A DNA stretch of 64,000 nt, taken from Thermodesulfovibrio sp. GTDB lineage: Bacteria; Nitrospirota; Thermodesulfovibrionia; Thermodesulfovibrionales; UBA6898. Of this stretch, positions 24,637 to 33,182 are shown piece by piece (the stretch's first letter is position 1; each line of letters starts with the position of its first letter). The stretch covers positions 1 to 64,000 of the forward strand of contig PNOC01000013.1 of NCBI GenBank assembly GCA_013824615.1, written 5' to 3'. The position numbers and the translations under genes were made by a program. The notes beneath the pieces are model-generated. The model made no database searches and was not told the origin of the DNA. It saw only the letters and a list, made by a program, of their open reading frames with translations.

Positions 24637-26196
24637 ATGTCACTTCAGAAAAAGATCATCCTCAGCTTCCTGATCAGCTCTGCCCTGATTGCCGTTGTCG
24701 CGATAGCAGGTTCGGTGAGTTTTGTCGAGATCAGGAAAGAGATCCGGTATCTCGAACTCTCTGATTCCCTCCGGAGCAAGACGCTGCAGTTGCGGCGGCA
24801 TGAGAAGAACTTCCTGCTCTATCATGAAAAGAAGGAGTTTGAGGGTGTCTATGACTATATCGGCCAGATCAGGACCATAATCAGGGAGAACCGCAATACC
24901 CGGAACGCCGACAAACTACAGACGCTGAACGCGAAGGTGGAGGAATATTCAGCCACGTTTAATGGGATCGCTCAGCTAGACCTGAATATAAGGAATGAAC
25001 TGGGCAGCCTCAAAGACCGTTTAGGCAAGGGCACTCTTTATGCCCCGATCGTCGAGGCGACTTTTCTCGAAAGCCCGCTGGTAAATGCAGAGCTTCTGAA
25101 AAATGTATTCGGTCTAAAGACAGAGGCCCCGGTCATCAGCCTGCTGATGGATCTGAACGCCAGGATCGTTACACTGAGGAAAGAAGGTGAAGAGATCCTG
25201 ATACTCTCGAAGAACCTTGACAGCTCCGCCCGCGACAAAGTGGAGCAGGTGATCGGCTACACACAGAAGGCCTTCGTTATTCTTTTCCCTCTTTTTCTGA
25301 TCGTTGGTATGAGCGCCCTTTTTGTCGTCAGCCGCAGTGTGGTCAACCAGTTGGGGCTCATTACCGGTGCGATCGAAAAGACCGGGAAGGGTGATTTTTC
25401 ATCGCTCTCCGTGCCTCATGAACAGGATGAGGTCGGCCGGCTGATAGATGCCTTTAACCGCATGGAGCAGGACCTGATAGCGCGCGACCGTGAGATAGAG
25501 CGGAAGAATGAGGAACTGCTCCAGAGCAGGAAGCTGGTCTCTATCGGTACGCTGGCCTCGGGCGTTGCGCATGAATTGAATAATCCGCTGAATAACATTT
25601 ATCTTTCTGCCCAGATACTTTCGAAGGAGATCGGCGAGCAGGATTCCTGCCCCGGGATGGTCAAAGAGACGGTAACCGATATCTACGCGCAGACCCTGAG
25701 GGTCAAGAGAATTGTGAGTGACCTGCTGGAGTTTTCGCGTGAAAAACCGCCTGACCTTGCCTTGCTGAATCTTATGGATATCATCCATGGCATTATTGCA
25801 CAGATGGTGGCCTCGGGTGAGATCGGCAAGGTCAGGTATGTCAGCAAGGCCCCTGCTGTTGTCGAGTTGAAGGCGGACCGTTATCTGATAGAACAGGTCT
25901 TTATCAATCTCTTTACGAATGCAGTTCAGGCCATGGACGGGCAGGGCGAGCTCTTGTTTGAAGTCGATGAAAAAGAGAATATGGTGGTCTGCAGGGTGTC
26001 GGACACCGGCCCGGGTATACCAACGGAAAATATCCCGAGGATTTTCGACCCGTTTTATACAACCAAGGGCCGCGGTACCGGACTGGGGCTGGCGATTGTT
26101 TATACTATAATAGAGAAACATAAGGGCAAGATAACCGTCGAGAGCCGGATCAATGCCGGCACGACGTTCATCCTGACGATGCCGAGAGGAATATGA
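24637..26196 (+). CDS. Membrane sensor histidine kinase (four-helix-type sensor, HAMP, HisKA, HATPase)
   Basis: 519 residues. TM1 about 8-29, periplasmic helical sensor domain (about 30-205, EKNFLLYHEKKEF is the usual start of such helical-bundle sensors), TM2 about 210-232, HAMP (about 233-285), then HisKA with H312 (SGVAHELNNPLNN) and HATPase ([26 protein letters not shown]). The stop overlaps the start of the NtrC-type regulator (ATGA), so they form a cognate pair. The same gene type once existed at 9776, where only its first codons remain. Confidence 0.92.
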   Translation: MSLQKKIILSFLISSALIAVVAIAGSVSFVEIRKEIRYLELSDSLRSKTLQLRRHEKNFLLYHEKKEFEGVYDYIGQIRTIIRENRNTRNADKLQTLNAKVEEYSATFNGIAQLDLNIRNELGSLKDRLGKGTLYAPIVEATFLESPLVNAELLKNVFGLKTEAPVISLLMDLNARIVTLRKEGEEILILSKNLDSSARDKVEQVIGYTQKAFVILFPLFLIVGMSALFVVSRSVVNQLGLITGAIEKTGKGDFSSLSVPHEQDEVGRLIDAFNRMEQDLIARDREIERKNEELLQSRKLVSIGTLASGVAHELNNPLNNIYLSAQILSKEIGEQDSCPGMVKETVTDIYAQTLRVKRIVSDLLEFSREKPPDLALLNLMDIIHGIIAQMVASGEIGKVRYVSKAPAVVELKADRYLIEQVFINLFTNAVQAMDGQGELLFEVDEKENMVVCRVSDTGPGIPTENIPRIFDPFYTTKGRGTGLGLAIVYTIIEKHKGKITVESRINAGTTFILTMPRGI

Positions 26197-27527
26197 GCCT
26201 GAAGATACTTGTTGCAGAAGATGAAGCAATAACCCTGAAGCATATTGTCTATACCCTTCAGAAGGAGGGGCATGCGGTGACCGGTGTCAGCAACGGCACG
26301 GATGCGGCTGCCCGCCTTGCGGAGGAAGACTTCGATATTGTTATCACGGATATCAAGATGCCTGGGATGGACGGGCTGAGCCTCCTTGCCCTTATAAAAG
26401 AAAAAGCCCCGGAGACAGATGTCGTTATTATTACCGGATTCGGCAGCATCGAGTCCGCGGTCGAGGCGATGAAGAAGGGGGCTGCGGAATATGTGACCAA
26501 GCCTTTTAACCTCGATGAGCTGGTGCTGAAGATAGCAAAACTGAAGGAAAAAAAAAGGATAGAGGGCGAGAACCGCGCGCTTAAGGTCATCCTCGGCCTC
26601 GACAGACAATATCCCTTTATAGCCAAGAGCAGGATGATGAAGCGGGTGGTCGAGGTGATCGGCAGCATCACAAACTCTGACTGCAATGTCCTGCTGACCG
26701 GGGAGAGTGGTGTCGGCAAGGGGCTGGTGGCCAAACTCATACACCATTCGAGCAACCGCAAAGACCGGCCCTTCCTTGGTCTGAACTGCGCCATCTTTAC
26801 GGAAGACCTCCTGGCCAGTGAACTCTTCGGGCATGAAAAAGGCGCTTTCACCGGCGCTGTCATAGCAAAAAAAGGACTCATCGAGATCGCGGATACCGGG
26901 ACGCTGTTCCTTGACGAGATTGCCGAGATGGCTCCTTCGCTCCAGGCAAAGCTGTTGAAGGTGATCGAAGACCGCGAGTTTATCAGGGTCGGCGGTACCC
27001 GGCCGATCCGCGTCGACGTCCGCCTGATCGCAGCGACAAACCAGAACCTCGGCAACCTCATCAGGGAAGGAAAATTCAGGGAGGACCTTTTTTACCGTCT
27101 GAATGTCATGGATATCTATATCCACCCGCTGCGTGAGCGCAAGGGGGACATTGTCCCGCTCTGCGATCACTTCCTTTTAAAATATGCAAAAAAAGAGCGC
27201 AAGCAGATTTCAGGGATCAGCAAAGAAACGATGGACATCCTCCTGTCATACGGGTTCCCCGGCAATGTGCGCGAGTTGGAGAATATCATCGAGCGTGCCG
27301 TAATCCTGGAGAAGACCTCGAAGATCCAGCCGGAAAGTCTGCCGCAGTCGCTGAAGCTCTTTAATGTCGAGACGATCGACCCAAATCACGTCAGGACGAT
27401 CGATGAACTGAACAGGGAATACGCCGGAAAAATCCTCGATTTTGTCGATAACAACCGCTCGAAAGCCGCCGAACTCCTCGGCATCTCCCGCACCAGCCTC
27501 TGGAGGATTTTGAAGAAAGAGGAGTAG
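26193..27527 (+). CDS. NtrC-family sigma-54-dependent response regulator
   Basis: 444 residues. Receiver (1-120) with D53 (IVITDIKMPGMDG) and K in YVTKPF; AAA+ domain with Walker A GESGVGKG (170-177), the sigma-54 contact loop GAFTGA (217-222) and GTLFLDEIAEM; C-terminal Fis-type helix-turn-helix (about 405-444, SKAAELLGISRTSLWRILKK). It activates sigma-54 RNA polymerase from upstream sites when phosphorylated by the overlapping kinase gene. A sigma-54 promoter with paired palindromes lies about 0.5 kb downstream, ahead of the USP/TSUP operon, and is a likely target. Confidence 0.95.
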   Translation: MSLKILVAEDEAITLKHIVYTLQKEGHAVTGVSNGTDAAARLAEEDFDIVITDIKMPGMDGLSLLALIKEKAPETDVVIITGFGSIESAVEAMKKGAAEYVTKPFNLDELVLKIAKLKEKKRIEGENRALKVILGLDRQYPFIAKSRMMKRVVEVIGSITNSDCNVLLTGESGVGKGLVAKLIHHSSNRKDRPFLGLNCAIFTEDLLASELFGHEKGAFTGAVIAKKGLIEIADTGTLFLDEIAEMAPSLQAKLLKVIEDREFIRVGGTRPIRVDVRLIAATNQNLGNLIREGKFREDLFYRLNVMDIYIHPLRERKGDIVPLCDHFLLKYAKKERKQISGISKETMDILLSYGFPGNVRELENIIERAVILEKTSKIQPESLPQSLKLFNVETIDPNHVRTIDELNREYAGKILDFVDNNRSKAAELLGISRTSLWRILKKEE

Positions 27528-27540
27528 AAGTCCCGGGTTT

Positions 27541-27570
27541 GTCATCCTCCGACTTGATCGGGGGATCCAG
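27541..27570 (+). repeat. GTCAT-type REP arm
   Basis: Starts GTCATCCTCCGACTTGATCG and ends GGGGATCCAG. Same family as 13613 and 39296-39373. A related palindromic unit, GTCATTCCCGAAG...TCGGGAATCC, lies at 27854-27883. Confidence 0.6.
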
Positions 27571-27604
27571 TTTCATTGGTTCTGAAAATTCCTGCCGTTG
27601 CCTC

Positions 27605-27770
27605 GGGCAGACAGAAACACCTCAAAGACTCTGCAATGCAACATGATCTGATTATCAATCACGTAAACGCTGACATAGCTATGAGCTGAATCCGAAAGAA
27701 GGCTGGCTGGCTCCATGATATGACTGTAAGGAGTTGCAGGCAGAGTCTTTTCGGCCTTCCTGTCTGTCCC
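27605..27770 (+). ncRNA. Structured 166-nt element, copy A (candidate RNA or structured repeat)
   Basis: Closing stem GGGCAGACAG (27605-27614) with CTGTCTGTCCC (27760-27770, one bulge), then GAAACACC, then a second stem AAAGACTCT/GCAA (27624-27636) with TTGC/AGAGTCTTT (27734-27750) around an AGGC bulge, then conserved TCGGCCTTCC. Copy B at 49825-49990 has the same length and layout, with compensatory changes in both stems. Unpaired parts such as ACGTAAACGC and CTGTAAGG are the best conserved. It lies in the 569-bp gap before the USP gene. Strand is assumed from gene direction. Not matched to any riboswitch class I know. Confidence 0.5.
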
Positions 27771-27950
27771 GATATTACACGCTGACATTATGCCGTTATG
27801 CAACGGAAAAGATGCTGCAGATAGCGACTCTCCATAACATCTGATTTTTACCCGTCATTCCCGAAGTCCTTAATCGGGAATCCATTGTCTCCAATATACT
27901 GATTCCCTTCTCCCGTTATTCTCTCCTTCTTCCTAATCTGTTTCACAGCA

Positions 27951-27965
27951 GTTTCATAATGAAAC
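27951..27965. promoter_or_regulatory. Palindrome GTTTCAT-A-ATGAAAC, candidate activator site
   Basis: Perfect 7-1-7 inverted repeat about 95 bp upstream of the predicted sigma-54 start. It shares the GTTTC/GAAAC half-site with the palindrome at 28050-28066. Confidence 0.5.
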
Positions 27966-28019
27966 ACTATTTAAAGGTACCACTCCATAATTATCCTTCT
28001 AATTCAACAAGTTATCTTC

Positions 28020-28035
28020 TGGCACGCCTCTTGGA
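28020..28035 (+). promoter_or_regulatory. Sigma-54 promoter of the USP/TSUP operon
   Basis: TGGCACGCCTCTTGGA: the -24 block TGGCACG is perfect and the -12 block is TTGGA instead of TTGCA, with exactly 10 bp between GG (28021-28022) and the -12 dinucleotide (28033-28034). Predicted transcript start is near 28046. A 17-bp palindrome ATTGTTTC-A-GAAACAAT (28050-28066) follows. Confidence 0.65.
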
Positions 28036-28096
28036 TTATATGAACTGAAATTGTTTCAGAAACAATCCAGCAAAGATCCAGGGAGGCCGGAGCACG

Positions 28097-28588
28097 ATGA
28101 AAGACAAGGTCTTATTCGTAACCAGAGGAGGTGAGCAGTGTGATGAGGGATTTCCCTATGTACTGGAACTTGCGAAGACTCTTGGGTCCGGAATTGAGGT
28201 GCTTATCATTTACCCGTCTCAGATGACGAGCAGCTTTGAGGGTATTATGACGGCCGCTACTTATGCGGAGGCAGGCGATTTTAAGACCATTAGCACGATA
28301 GTCGGTGAAGAGCAGGCCGAGTTCAGGGAGCTGGCAGCCCGCAAAATCAGTGCACATACACTTCTCAACGGGTCCCGGGAGCCGGGTGTTGATCTTGTCT
28401 GTCACAACGCAGACGGGGACCTGACGGTGACCATAAAAAACCATCTGAAAAACAGGCCGTATATCGACATGGTCCTGTTAAGCCCCTCACTCTCTGAAAA
28501 CAGGAAATCGTTCGATTTAAGGAAACTCTTAAAAAACATTTCAAAGCCGATCGTGAATATCTCACGGCCGGCGGCCATAAAAATATAA
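28097..28588 (+). CDS. Universal-stress-protein-like protein
   Basis: 163 residues, one USP-type alpha/beta domain: KDKVLFVTRGGEQCDEGFPY opens the fold, LELAKTLGSGIEVLIIYPSQ is the usual second strand region, and PYIDMVLLSPSLSENRKSF lies where USPs carry their nucleotide loop; the GxxG phosphate loop of ATP-binding USPs is not obvious. First gene of a five-gene operon behind a sigma-54 promoter (small protein, membrane protein, TSUP permease, tandem USP). CAGGGAGG (28079-28086) precedes ATG 28097. Confidence 0.7.
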   Translation: MKDKVLFVTRGGEQCDEGFPYVLELAKTLGSGIEVLIIYPSQMTSSFEGIMTAATYAEAGDFKTISTIVGEEQAEFRELAARKISAHTLLNGSREPGVDLVCHNADGDLTVTIKNHLKNRPYIDMVLLSPSLSENRKSFDLRKLLKNISKPIVNISRPAAIKI

Positions 28589-28611
28589 GCAACCAGAAAA
28601 GGAGAATGATC

Positions 28612-28785
28612 ATGAAACAGGGATTATTAACAAGGTTTGACCGTCTTATGACAGCAGTGACCTTTGCAGAGGAAGGTGAATTCGAGACCGCACGGGCGAT
28701 TATGCGCGAGGGCGAGCAGGCTGAAAAGAGAATAGCCGCTAAGCCCGAGATGCGGAAGCAGCAGCCTTTAAGAAAATCCCACTAA
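28612..28785 (+). CDS. Small protein of 57 residues, unknown function
   Basis: ATG 28612 is preceded by AAAAGGAGA (28597-28605). The product MKQGLLTRFDRLMTAVTFAE begins with an amphipathic helix and continues EGEFETARAIMREGEQAEKR, a charged helix. No Cys and no membrane segment. It sits between two USP/TSUP operon genes with normal spacing and its own ribosome site, so it is likely translated. The first part of the following gene's upstream neighbour (TAATYAEAGDFKT in the USP-like protein) has a similar AEEGEFETA-like run, perhaps a shared motif. I do not recognise a family. Confidence 0.7.
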   Translation: MKQGLLTRFDRLMTAVTFAEEGEFETARAIMREGEQAEKRIAAKPEMRKQQPLRKSH

Positions 28786-28811
28786 ATCAAAAAAACCATA
28801 ACGGAGGAATA

Positions 28812-29069
28812 ATGTCAGCATACGAACAGAAGAGAAAGAAAAAACCGCTCGGCATGATGGCTCTGACCGGAGTCATTTCAATAGGTATGTACGTTGCCTT
28901 GCTTACCAACCAGGACCTGCTTAATTCTACCTTTGCAAAGGGGGGGCTTTCTGCCTTCCTGCCGATCCTTACCGCTTTTTTGTTTTCATTTGTCCATGGG
29001 TCCTTTACCGGCAATTTCTGGACAGTCCTGGGTGTTGAGGCAGCAAGAAAGAAAAAGGAGGCAAAGTAA
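28812..29069 (+). CDS. Small membrane protein, two hydrophobic segments
   Basis: 85 residues. Basic N-terminus (YEQKRKKKPLG), TM1 about 16-33 (MMALTGVISIGMYVALL), TM2 about 45-68 (GLSAFLPILTAFLFSFVHGS), basic C-terminus (AARKKKEAK). The positive ends predict both termini in the cytoplasm. CGGAGGA precedes ATG 28812 and the gene ends 3 nt before the TSUP permease, suggesting it is a subunit or partner of the permease. Family not recognised beyond that. Confidence 0.72.
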   Translation: MSAYEQKRKKKPLGMMALTGVISIGMYVALLTNQDLLNSTFAKGGLSAFLPILTAFLFSFVHGSFTGNFWTVLGVEAARKKKEAK

Positions 29070-29072
29070 CCC

Positions 29073-30161
29073 ATGCACGATATAGCGCAGATAGCATCAA
29101 ATTTCATCAGTCTTGATGCAGCAAACCTGACCTATCTCTTCCTGGTAGGTTTTGTCGGGGGGCTGGTCAGCGGCTTCATAGGTTCAGGCGGGGCCTTTGT
29201 GCTGACGCCGGGCATGATGAGTCTCGGTGTCCCGGGTCTTGTTGCCGTGGCCAGCAATATGTGTCATAAGTTTCCGAAGGCCCTGGTCGGAGCGATCAAG
29301 CGGGCCAAGTACGGCCAGGTCGACGTGAAACTAGGTCTCGTGCTGGGCGTTTCGGCAGAGGCAGGCGTGTTGTACGGTGCTCATATTCAGGAGCAGATCA
29401 AAAAATCGTTCGGTGATGCAGGTTCCAACCTCTATGTAAGCATTTCTTTTGTGGTGATACTTGCCGTTGTGGGCATATTTGTTCTGCGTGATGCCTGGAA
29501 GACCTATAAGGCCGGAAACACGAATGAAGAAGAAAAATTAACTAAAATAGCCCAGTGGGTCCAGTCGGTGAATATCCCCGGGACCATGGTCTACTTCAAG
29601 AGTCTTAACGCCAGAATCTCGATACTCTTTACCCTGCCGCTCGGTTTCGCGACCGGGATGCTTGCAGCCACGATTGCTGTCGGCGGGTTTGTCGGGGTCC
29701 CCTCGATGATCTATGTCCTCGGCGCACCAAGTCTGATGGCCTCTGCAACAGAGCTGGTTATAGCCTTCGTGATGGGCCTTGGCGGCTCATTCAAGTTCGC
29801 ACTCAGCGGCCTCGTTGATATCCGGCTGGCGATGGTCATTCTGGCAGGCTCGCTCTTCGGCATCCAGCTTGGAGCTATCGGTACGACCTATGTGAAGCCG
29901 TTTATGATCAAGGTGGTCATGGGTACGATCATGGTGATCGTTCTCTTCAGCCGGGCGCTTATGGTTCCGGTCTATATGTCACAGCTGGGGCTTATCGGCG
30001 AGATGAGCGCTGATATGACCAAAATCCTCAAGGGTGTCAGTTTCGGCATCATGATCTTTGCTCTCGCGCTCGGAGCTTTTATCGTACTCAGGGCCATGTG
30101 GCAGGGCCGCAAGGCAGAGAGGCTCCAGTATGCCCGGGAGACAGCGGTTGAGAGAATATAG
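29073..30161 (+). CDS. TSUP (TauE/SafE) family permease
   Basis: 362 residues, about eight membrane segments. The two TSUP repeats are visible as GFVGGLVSGFIGSGGAFVLT (about 26-45) and GFATGMLAATIAVGGFVGVP (about 196-215). Longer than the 5732 paralogue by about 100 residues owing to a cytoplasmic insert (about 130-185). Organosulfur or oxyanion transport is the family role. It is followed after 2 nt by a tandem USP and preceded by a small membrane protein; this permease-USP arrangement recurs in sulfur-metabolising anaerobes, where the USP may regulate the permease. Confidence 0.85.
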   Translation: MHDIAQIASNFISLDAANLTYLFLVGFVGGLVSGFIGSGGAFVLTPGMMSLGVPGLVAVASNMCHKFPKALVGAIKRAKYGQVDVKLGLVLGVSAEAGVLYGAHIQEQIKKSFGDAGSNLYVSISFVVILAVVGIFVLRDAWKTYKAGNTNEEEKLTKIAQWVQSVNIPGTMVYFKSLNARISILFTLPLGFATGMLAATIAVGGFVGVPSMIYVLGAPSLMASATELVIAFVMGLGGSFKFALSGLVDIRLAMVILAGSLFGIQLGAIGTTYVKPFMIKVVMGTIMVIVLFSRALMVPVYMSQLGLIGEMSADMTKILKGVSFGIMIFALALGAFIVLRAMWQGRKAERLQYARETAVERI

Positions 30162-30163
30162 TC

Positions 30164-31018
30164 ATGGGCAAATATCGGAAGATCCTGGTAGCAATAGACG
30201 GATCTGAAACAAGCATACATGCTCTCAGAGAATCGTTTAAGCTGGCTACGAATGAAAAAAGCTGGATCACAGTAGTTGCCGTTGCCCCACCATATCAGGG
30301 AGACCTTGATATGGTGGGTGTCGGAAATCTCCTCTCCTCGATGAGAAAGCCGTCTGACGATGCCCTTGCCACGGCAAAGCAGCTTGCTGCCGGAGACAGG
30401 GTTTTAATCAAGACAGTACTCGAAGAGGGTGAAACGCATGAGCGAATCCTTGATCTTGCCGATGCTGAAAACTGTGACCTGATAATAATGGGCAGGCGGG
30501 GCCTGAAGCGGTTCGAGCGGACTCTCGTTGGCAGTGCAACAGCCAGGGTAATCGGGTATAGCCAGCGAGACGTTCTTGTCGTACCGCTGGAAAGCACTGT
30601 GGGCTGGAAAAAGGTTCTCGTTGCGACTGACGGTTCGCGCCACAGCTCTATCGCTGTTGATCATGCGATAAATTTTGCCAGATCCTACGGAGGCGAACTC
30701 AATATCCTCTCGGTGGTGGATATGCCGGATGAGCTCTATGGCGAGGCCCCCGGCCTTGTTGAAGAGCTTGTTGCCAAGGCCCAAACCTATGTTAATAATG
30801 CCCGCCTAAAGGCGGAGGCGGAAGGGGTAAAAGCAGAGACCTTTGTGCGGGAAGCAGAAGCCTTCAGGGCTATCGTAGATATTGCAGACGAAAAAAAGGT
30901 GGATACGATAGTTTTGGGCAGCCACGGTCGGACCGGGTTGAGGCGGCTGCTTATGGGCAGCGTCACCGAAAAAGTAATCGGACATGCTCCCTGCCCCGTG
31001 CTTGTGGTGAAGACCTGA
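30164..31018 (+). CDS. Tandem universal stress protein (two USP domains)
   Basis: 284 residues with two USP domains. Domain 1 (about 3-140): KILVAIDGSETSIHAL at the start and IIMGRRGLKRFERTLVGSAT near the end, the GxxG-9-GS nucleotide loop. Domain 2 (about 147-284): KKVLVATDGSRHSSIAVDHA and IVLGSHGRTGLRRLLMGSVT. Both loops are intact, so both halves could bind ATP. It starts 2 nt after the TSUP permease stop. Cytosolic; probably a stress or energy-state sensor linked to the permease. Confidence 0.92.
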   Translation: MGKYRKILVAIDGSETSIHALRESFKLATNEKSWITVVAVAPPYQGDLDMVGVGNLLSSMRKPSDDALATAKQLAAGDRVLIKTVLEEGETHERILDLADAENCDLIIMGRRGLKRFERTLVGSATARVIGYSQRDVLVVPLESTVGWKKVLVATDGSRHSSIAVDHAINFARSYGGELNILSVVDMPDELYGEAPGLVEELVAKAQTYVNNARLKAEAEGVKAETFVREAEAFRAIVDIADEKKVDTIVLGSHGRTGLRRLLMGSVTEKVIGHAPCPVLVVKT

Positions 31019-31045
31019 ACAGGCAGCCCCTCTGATTGATAACCT

Positions 31046-31103
31046 GGAATGCATAGCTTTGTCTGTCTCTGGCGTGACAGGGGACACACCGGCAATGCAT
31101 TCC
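31046..31103. other. Long-loop inverted repeat between USP and Lon genes
   Basis: GGAATGCAT (31046-31054) and ATGCATTCC (31095-31103) could pair across 40 nt. No T tract. Could be an attenuator, a weak terminator or a repeat remnant. Confidence 0.3.
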
Positions 31104-31129
31104 ACCTTTCTTTCCGGTAAAATAGAGTT

Positions 31130-33142
31130 ATGAAATTCTTTGGCAGGTCTGAAGAAGATAACGTCTGTGGCAGTGATCCGGTCATTGACGACCTGAAGGT
31201 AAAGATAGAGCAGTCCGGTATGCCTGTGCAGTCTCTGCAGATCGCCCTGAAAGAGCTCGCTATGCTGGCCAGGGTGAGCCCGTCGAACTCCGAATTTACG
31301 ATCACCCTCAACTACCTTGAATATCTGGTATCTCTTCCGTGGAACAAAAAAACAACCGATGTCCTTGACCTCGATCATGCAGAAAGAATACTGAACGAAA
31401 ATCATTACGGACTTGAAAATATCAAAGATCGTATCCTTGAATACCTTGCTGTCAAAAAACTGAAGATTGACAGGAAACCCCTGATTCTGGTGGTCGATGA
31501 TGAGGAGATTGCCAGGAAGACCCTTGCGCATATACTTTCGCAGGAAAATTATGCTGTCACCACTGCGGCCAGCGGTTCTGAGGCGTTAGAGAAACTTTCC
31601 CGCACTGATTTCGATGTCGTACTGACCGACTTCAGGATGGATAAGATAGACGGGATGGAGGTCCTGAAGAAGATCAAGGCCAAGTCTCCTCATACAGAGG
31701 TGATCATGATGACCGGCCATGCCACGGTCGACATGGCTGTTGAGGCGATGAAGACCGGAGCCTATCATTATATAACCAAGCCGCTGCATGCTGATGATGT
31801 CAAGACAATAATCCGGAAGGCTCTCGATAAACGCATCTGTAAACAGGACGCCAGGGGGGCGGTACTCTGCTTTTCCGGCCCGCCGGGCACCGGTAAAACT
31901 TCTCTGGGGCGCTCCATTGCCCTGGCACTCGGCCGTTCGCTTGCGAGAATTTCGGTGGGCGGCATCAGGGACGAGGCAGAGATCAGGGGCCACCGGAGGA
32001 CCTATTCAGGTGCCATGCCGGGCAGGATAATCGAGGAGATCCGACGGGCAGGTGTTTCAAATCCTCTGGTCATCCTGGATGAACTGGACAAGATCGGGCA
32101 GGATTTCAAAGGCGATCCTTCAGCTGCCTTGCTTGAGGTGCTTGACCCTGAACAGAACCATCATTACACGGATCACTATGTTGACCTGCCCTTTGACCTT
32201 TCCAGTGTTATTTTCATTATCACCGCTAATGTGGCCGACAACATTATAGATGCGCTCCGCGACCGCATGGAGGTGATTCATTTCAGCGGATATACCGAGA
32301 ATGAAAAGGTCCGGATATCGTCGCGCTTTCTGGTCCCGCGCCAGATTATGGAAAATGGTCTTTTTTCGAATCCGCCGGTTTTTACGGACGCTGCGCTTCA
32401 TAAAGTTGTCCGGGAATATACCCGGGAGGCGGGGATAAGGAATCTGGACCGCGAACTGGCCGTGGTTTGCAGAAAGATTGCGAGAGATTTTGTGCAGCAT
32501 GATAAGCCCCTGAGCGATCTGGTTGTCGATGAAAGCCTGATAGAAAAAATGCTGGGACCGAGAAACTATTATTTTGAGGCGGCCCGCGAAGAGGACCGGA
32601 TCGGAATTACCACCGGCCTGGTCTGGACCGACGTGGGTGGCGACATTATTTTTATCGAGGCGGTGATGATGAAGGGAAAGCATGAGCTTATCCTCACCGG
32701 GTCGTTGGGTGAGGTGATGCGTGAGTCTGCCCATACTGCCTTGAGCTATATCAGGAGTAATGCTGCAGCCTTCGGCATTCCGGATGATTTTTTTGAAGAC
32801 CACGATATCCATGTGCATATCCCTGCCGGAGCGATCCCCAAGGATGGGCCCTCCGCCGGGCTGGCGATCGCCGTCTCCCTTGTTTCATTGCTTACCAGGC
32901 GTCCGGCAGGCAGAAACGTGGCATTGACCGGTGAACTGACGCTCTCCGGCCGTCTTCTTCCGGTCGGCGGCATCAGGGAAAAATTGCTCGCAGCCAAGAG
33001 GGCGGGAGCAGTTGCTGTTATTCTGCCCGAAAAAAATCGCGTTGATACGGACACCCTGCCTGCCGAAATGCGGGAGGGGCTGGAGATCTATTTTGCCGAT
33101 ACGGTTGACGAGGTTATTGTCCGCGTTTTGAAGAAAGAATGA
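31130..33142 (+). CDS. Lon-type protease with an inserted response-regulator receiver domain
   Basis: 670 residues. Residues 1-112 are the Lon linker (YLVSLPWNKK, DLDHAERILNENHYGLENIK, ILEYLAVKKL). A complete receiver domain occupies about 116-236 (VVDDEEIARK, D167 in VVLTDFRMDKIDG, K217 in YITKPL). Then the Lon sequence resumes as if uninterrupted: GAVLCFSGPPGTGKTSLG (Walker A 250-258), VILDELDKIG and EVLDPEQNHHYTDHY. The protease domain has catalytic S575 (KDGPSAG) and K618 (GGIREKL). The usual Lon N-terminal substrate domain is absent. This points to ATP-dependent proteolysis gated by phosphorylation. A single AAA+ core makes fusion by assembly error unlikely. Possible phosphodonors are the kinases nearby. 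Confidence 0.93.
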   Translation: MKFFGRSEEDNVCGSDPVIDDLKVKIEQSGMPVQSLQIALKELAMLARVSPSNSEFTITLNYLEYLVSLPWNKKTTDVLDLDHAERILNENHYGLENIKDRILEYLAVKKLKIDRKPLILVVDDEEIARKTLAHILSQENYAVTTAASGSEALEKLSRTDFDVVLTDFRMDKIDGMEVLKKIKAKSPHTEVIMMTGHATVDMAVEAMKTGAYHYITKPLHADDVKTIIRKALDKRICKQDARGAVLCFSGPPGTGKTSLGRSIALALGRSLARISVGGIRDEAEIRGHRRTYSGAMPGRIIEEIRRAGVSNPLVILDELDKIGQDFKGDPSAALLEVLDPEQNHHYTDHYVDLPFDLSSVIFIITANVADNIIDALRDRMEVIHFSGYTENEKVRISSRFLVPRQIMENGLFSNPPVFTDAALHKVVREYTREAGIRNLDRELAVVCRKIARDFVQHDKPLSDLVVDESLIEKMLGPRNYYFEAAREEDRIGITTGLVWTDVGGDIIFIEAVMMKGKHELILTGSLGEVMRESAHTALSYIRSNAAAFGIPDDFFEDHDIHVHIPAGAIPKDGPSAGLAIAVSLVSLLTRRPAGRNVALTGELTLSGRLLPVGGIREKLLAAKRAGAVAVILPEKNRVDTDTLPAEMREGLEIYFADTVDEVIVRVLKKE

Positions 33143-33182
33143 TGCTCGTGTCGTTTTGCCCTCAGCAGATTCTCTATTTCAT

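Noticed and set aside
27573-27803. Minus-strand frame whose start (MEPAS...) resembles a frame at 49937 on the minus strand
   Set aside because: Both lie in the two copies of the 166-nt structured element; similarity follows from the repeat and there is no ribosome site or family match.
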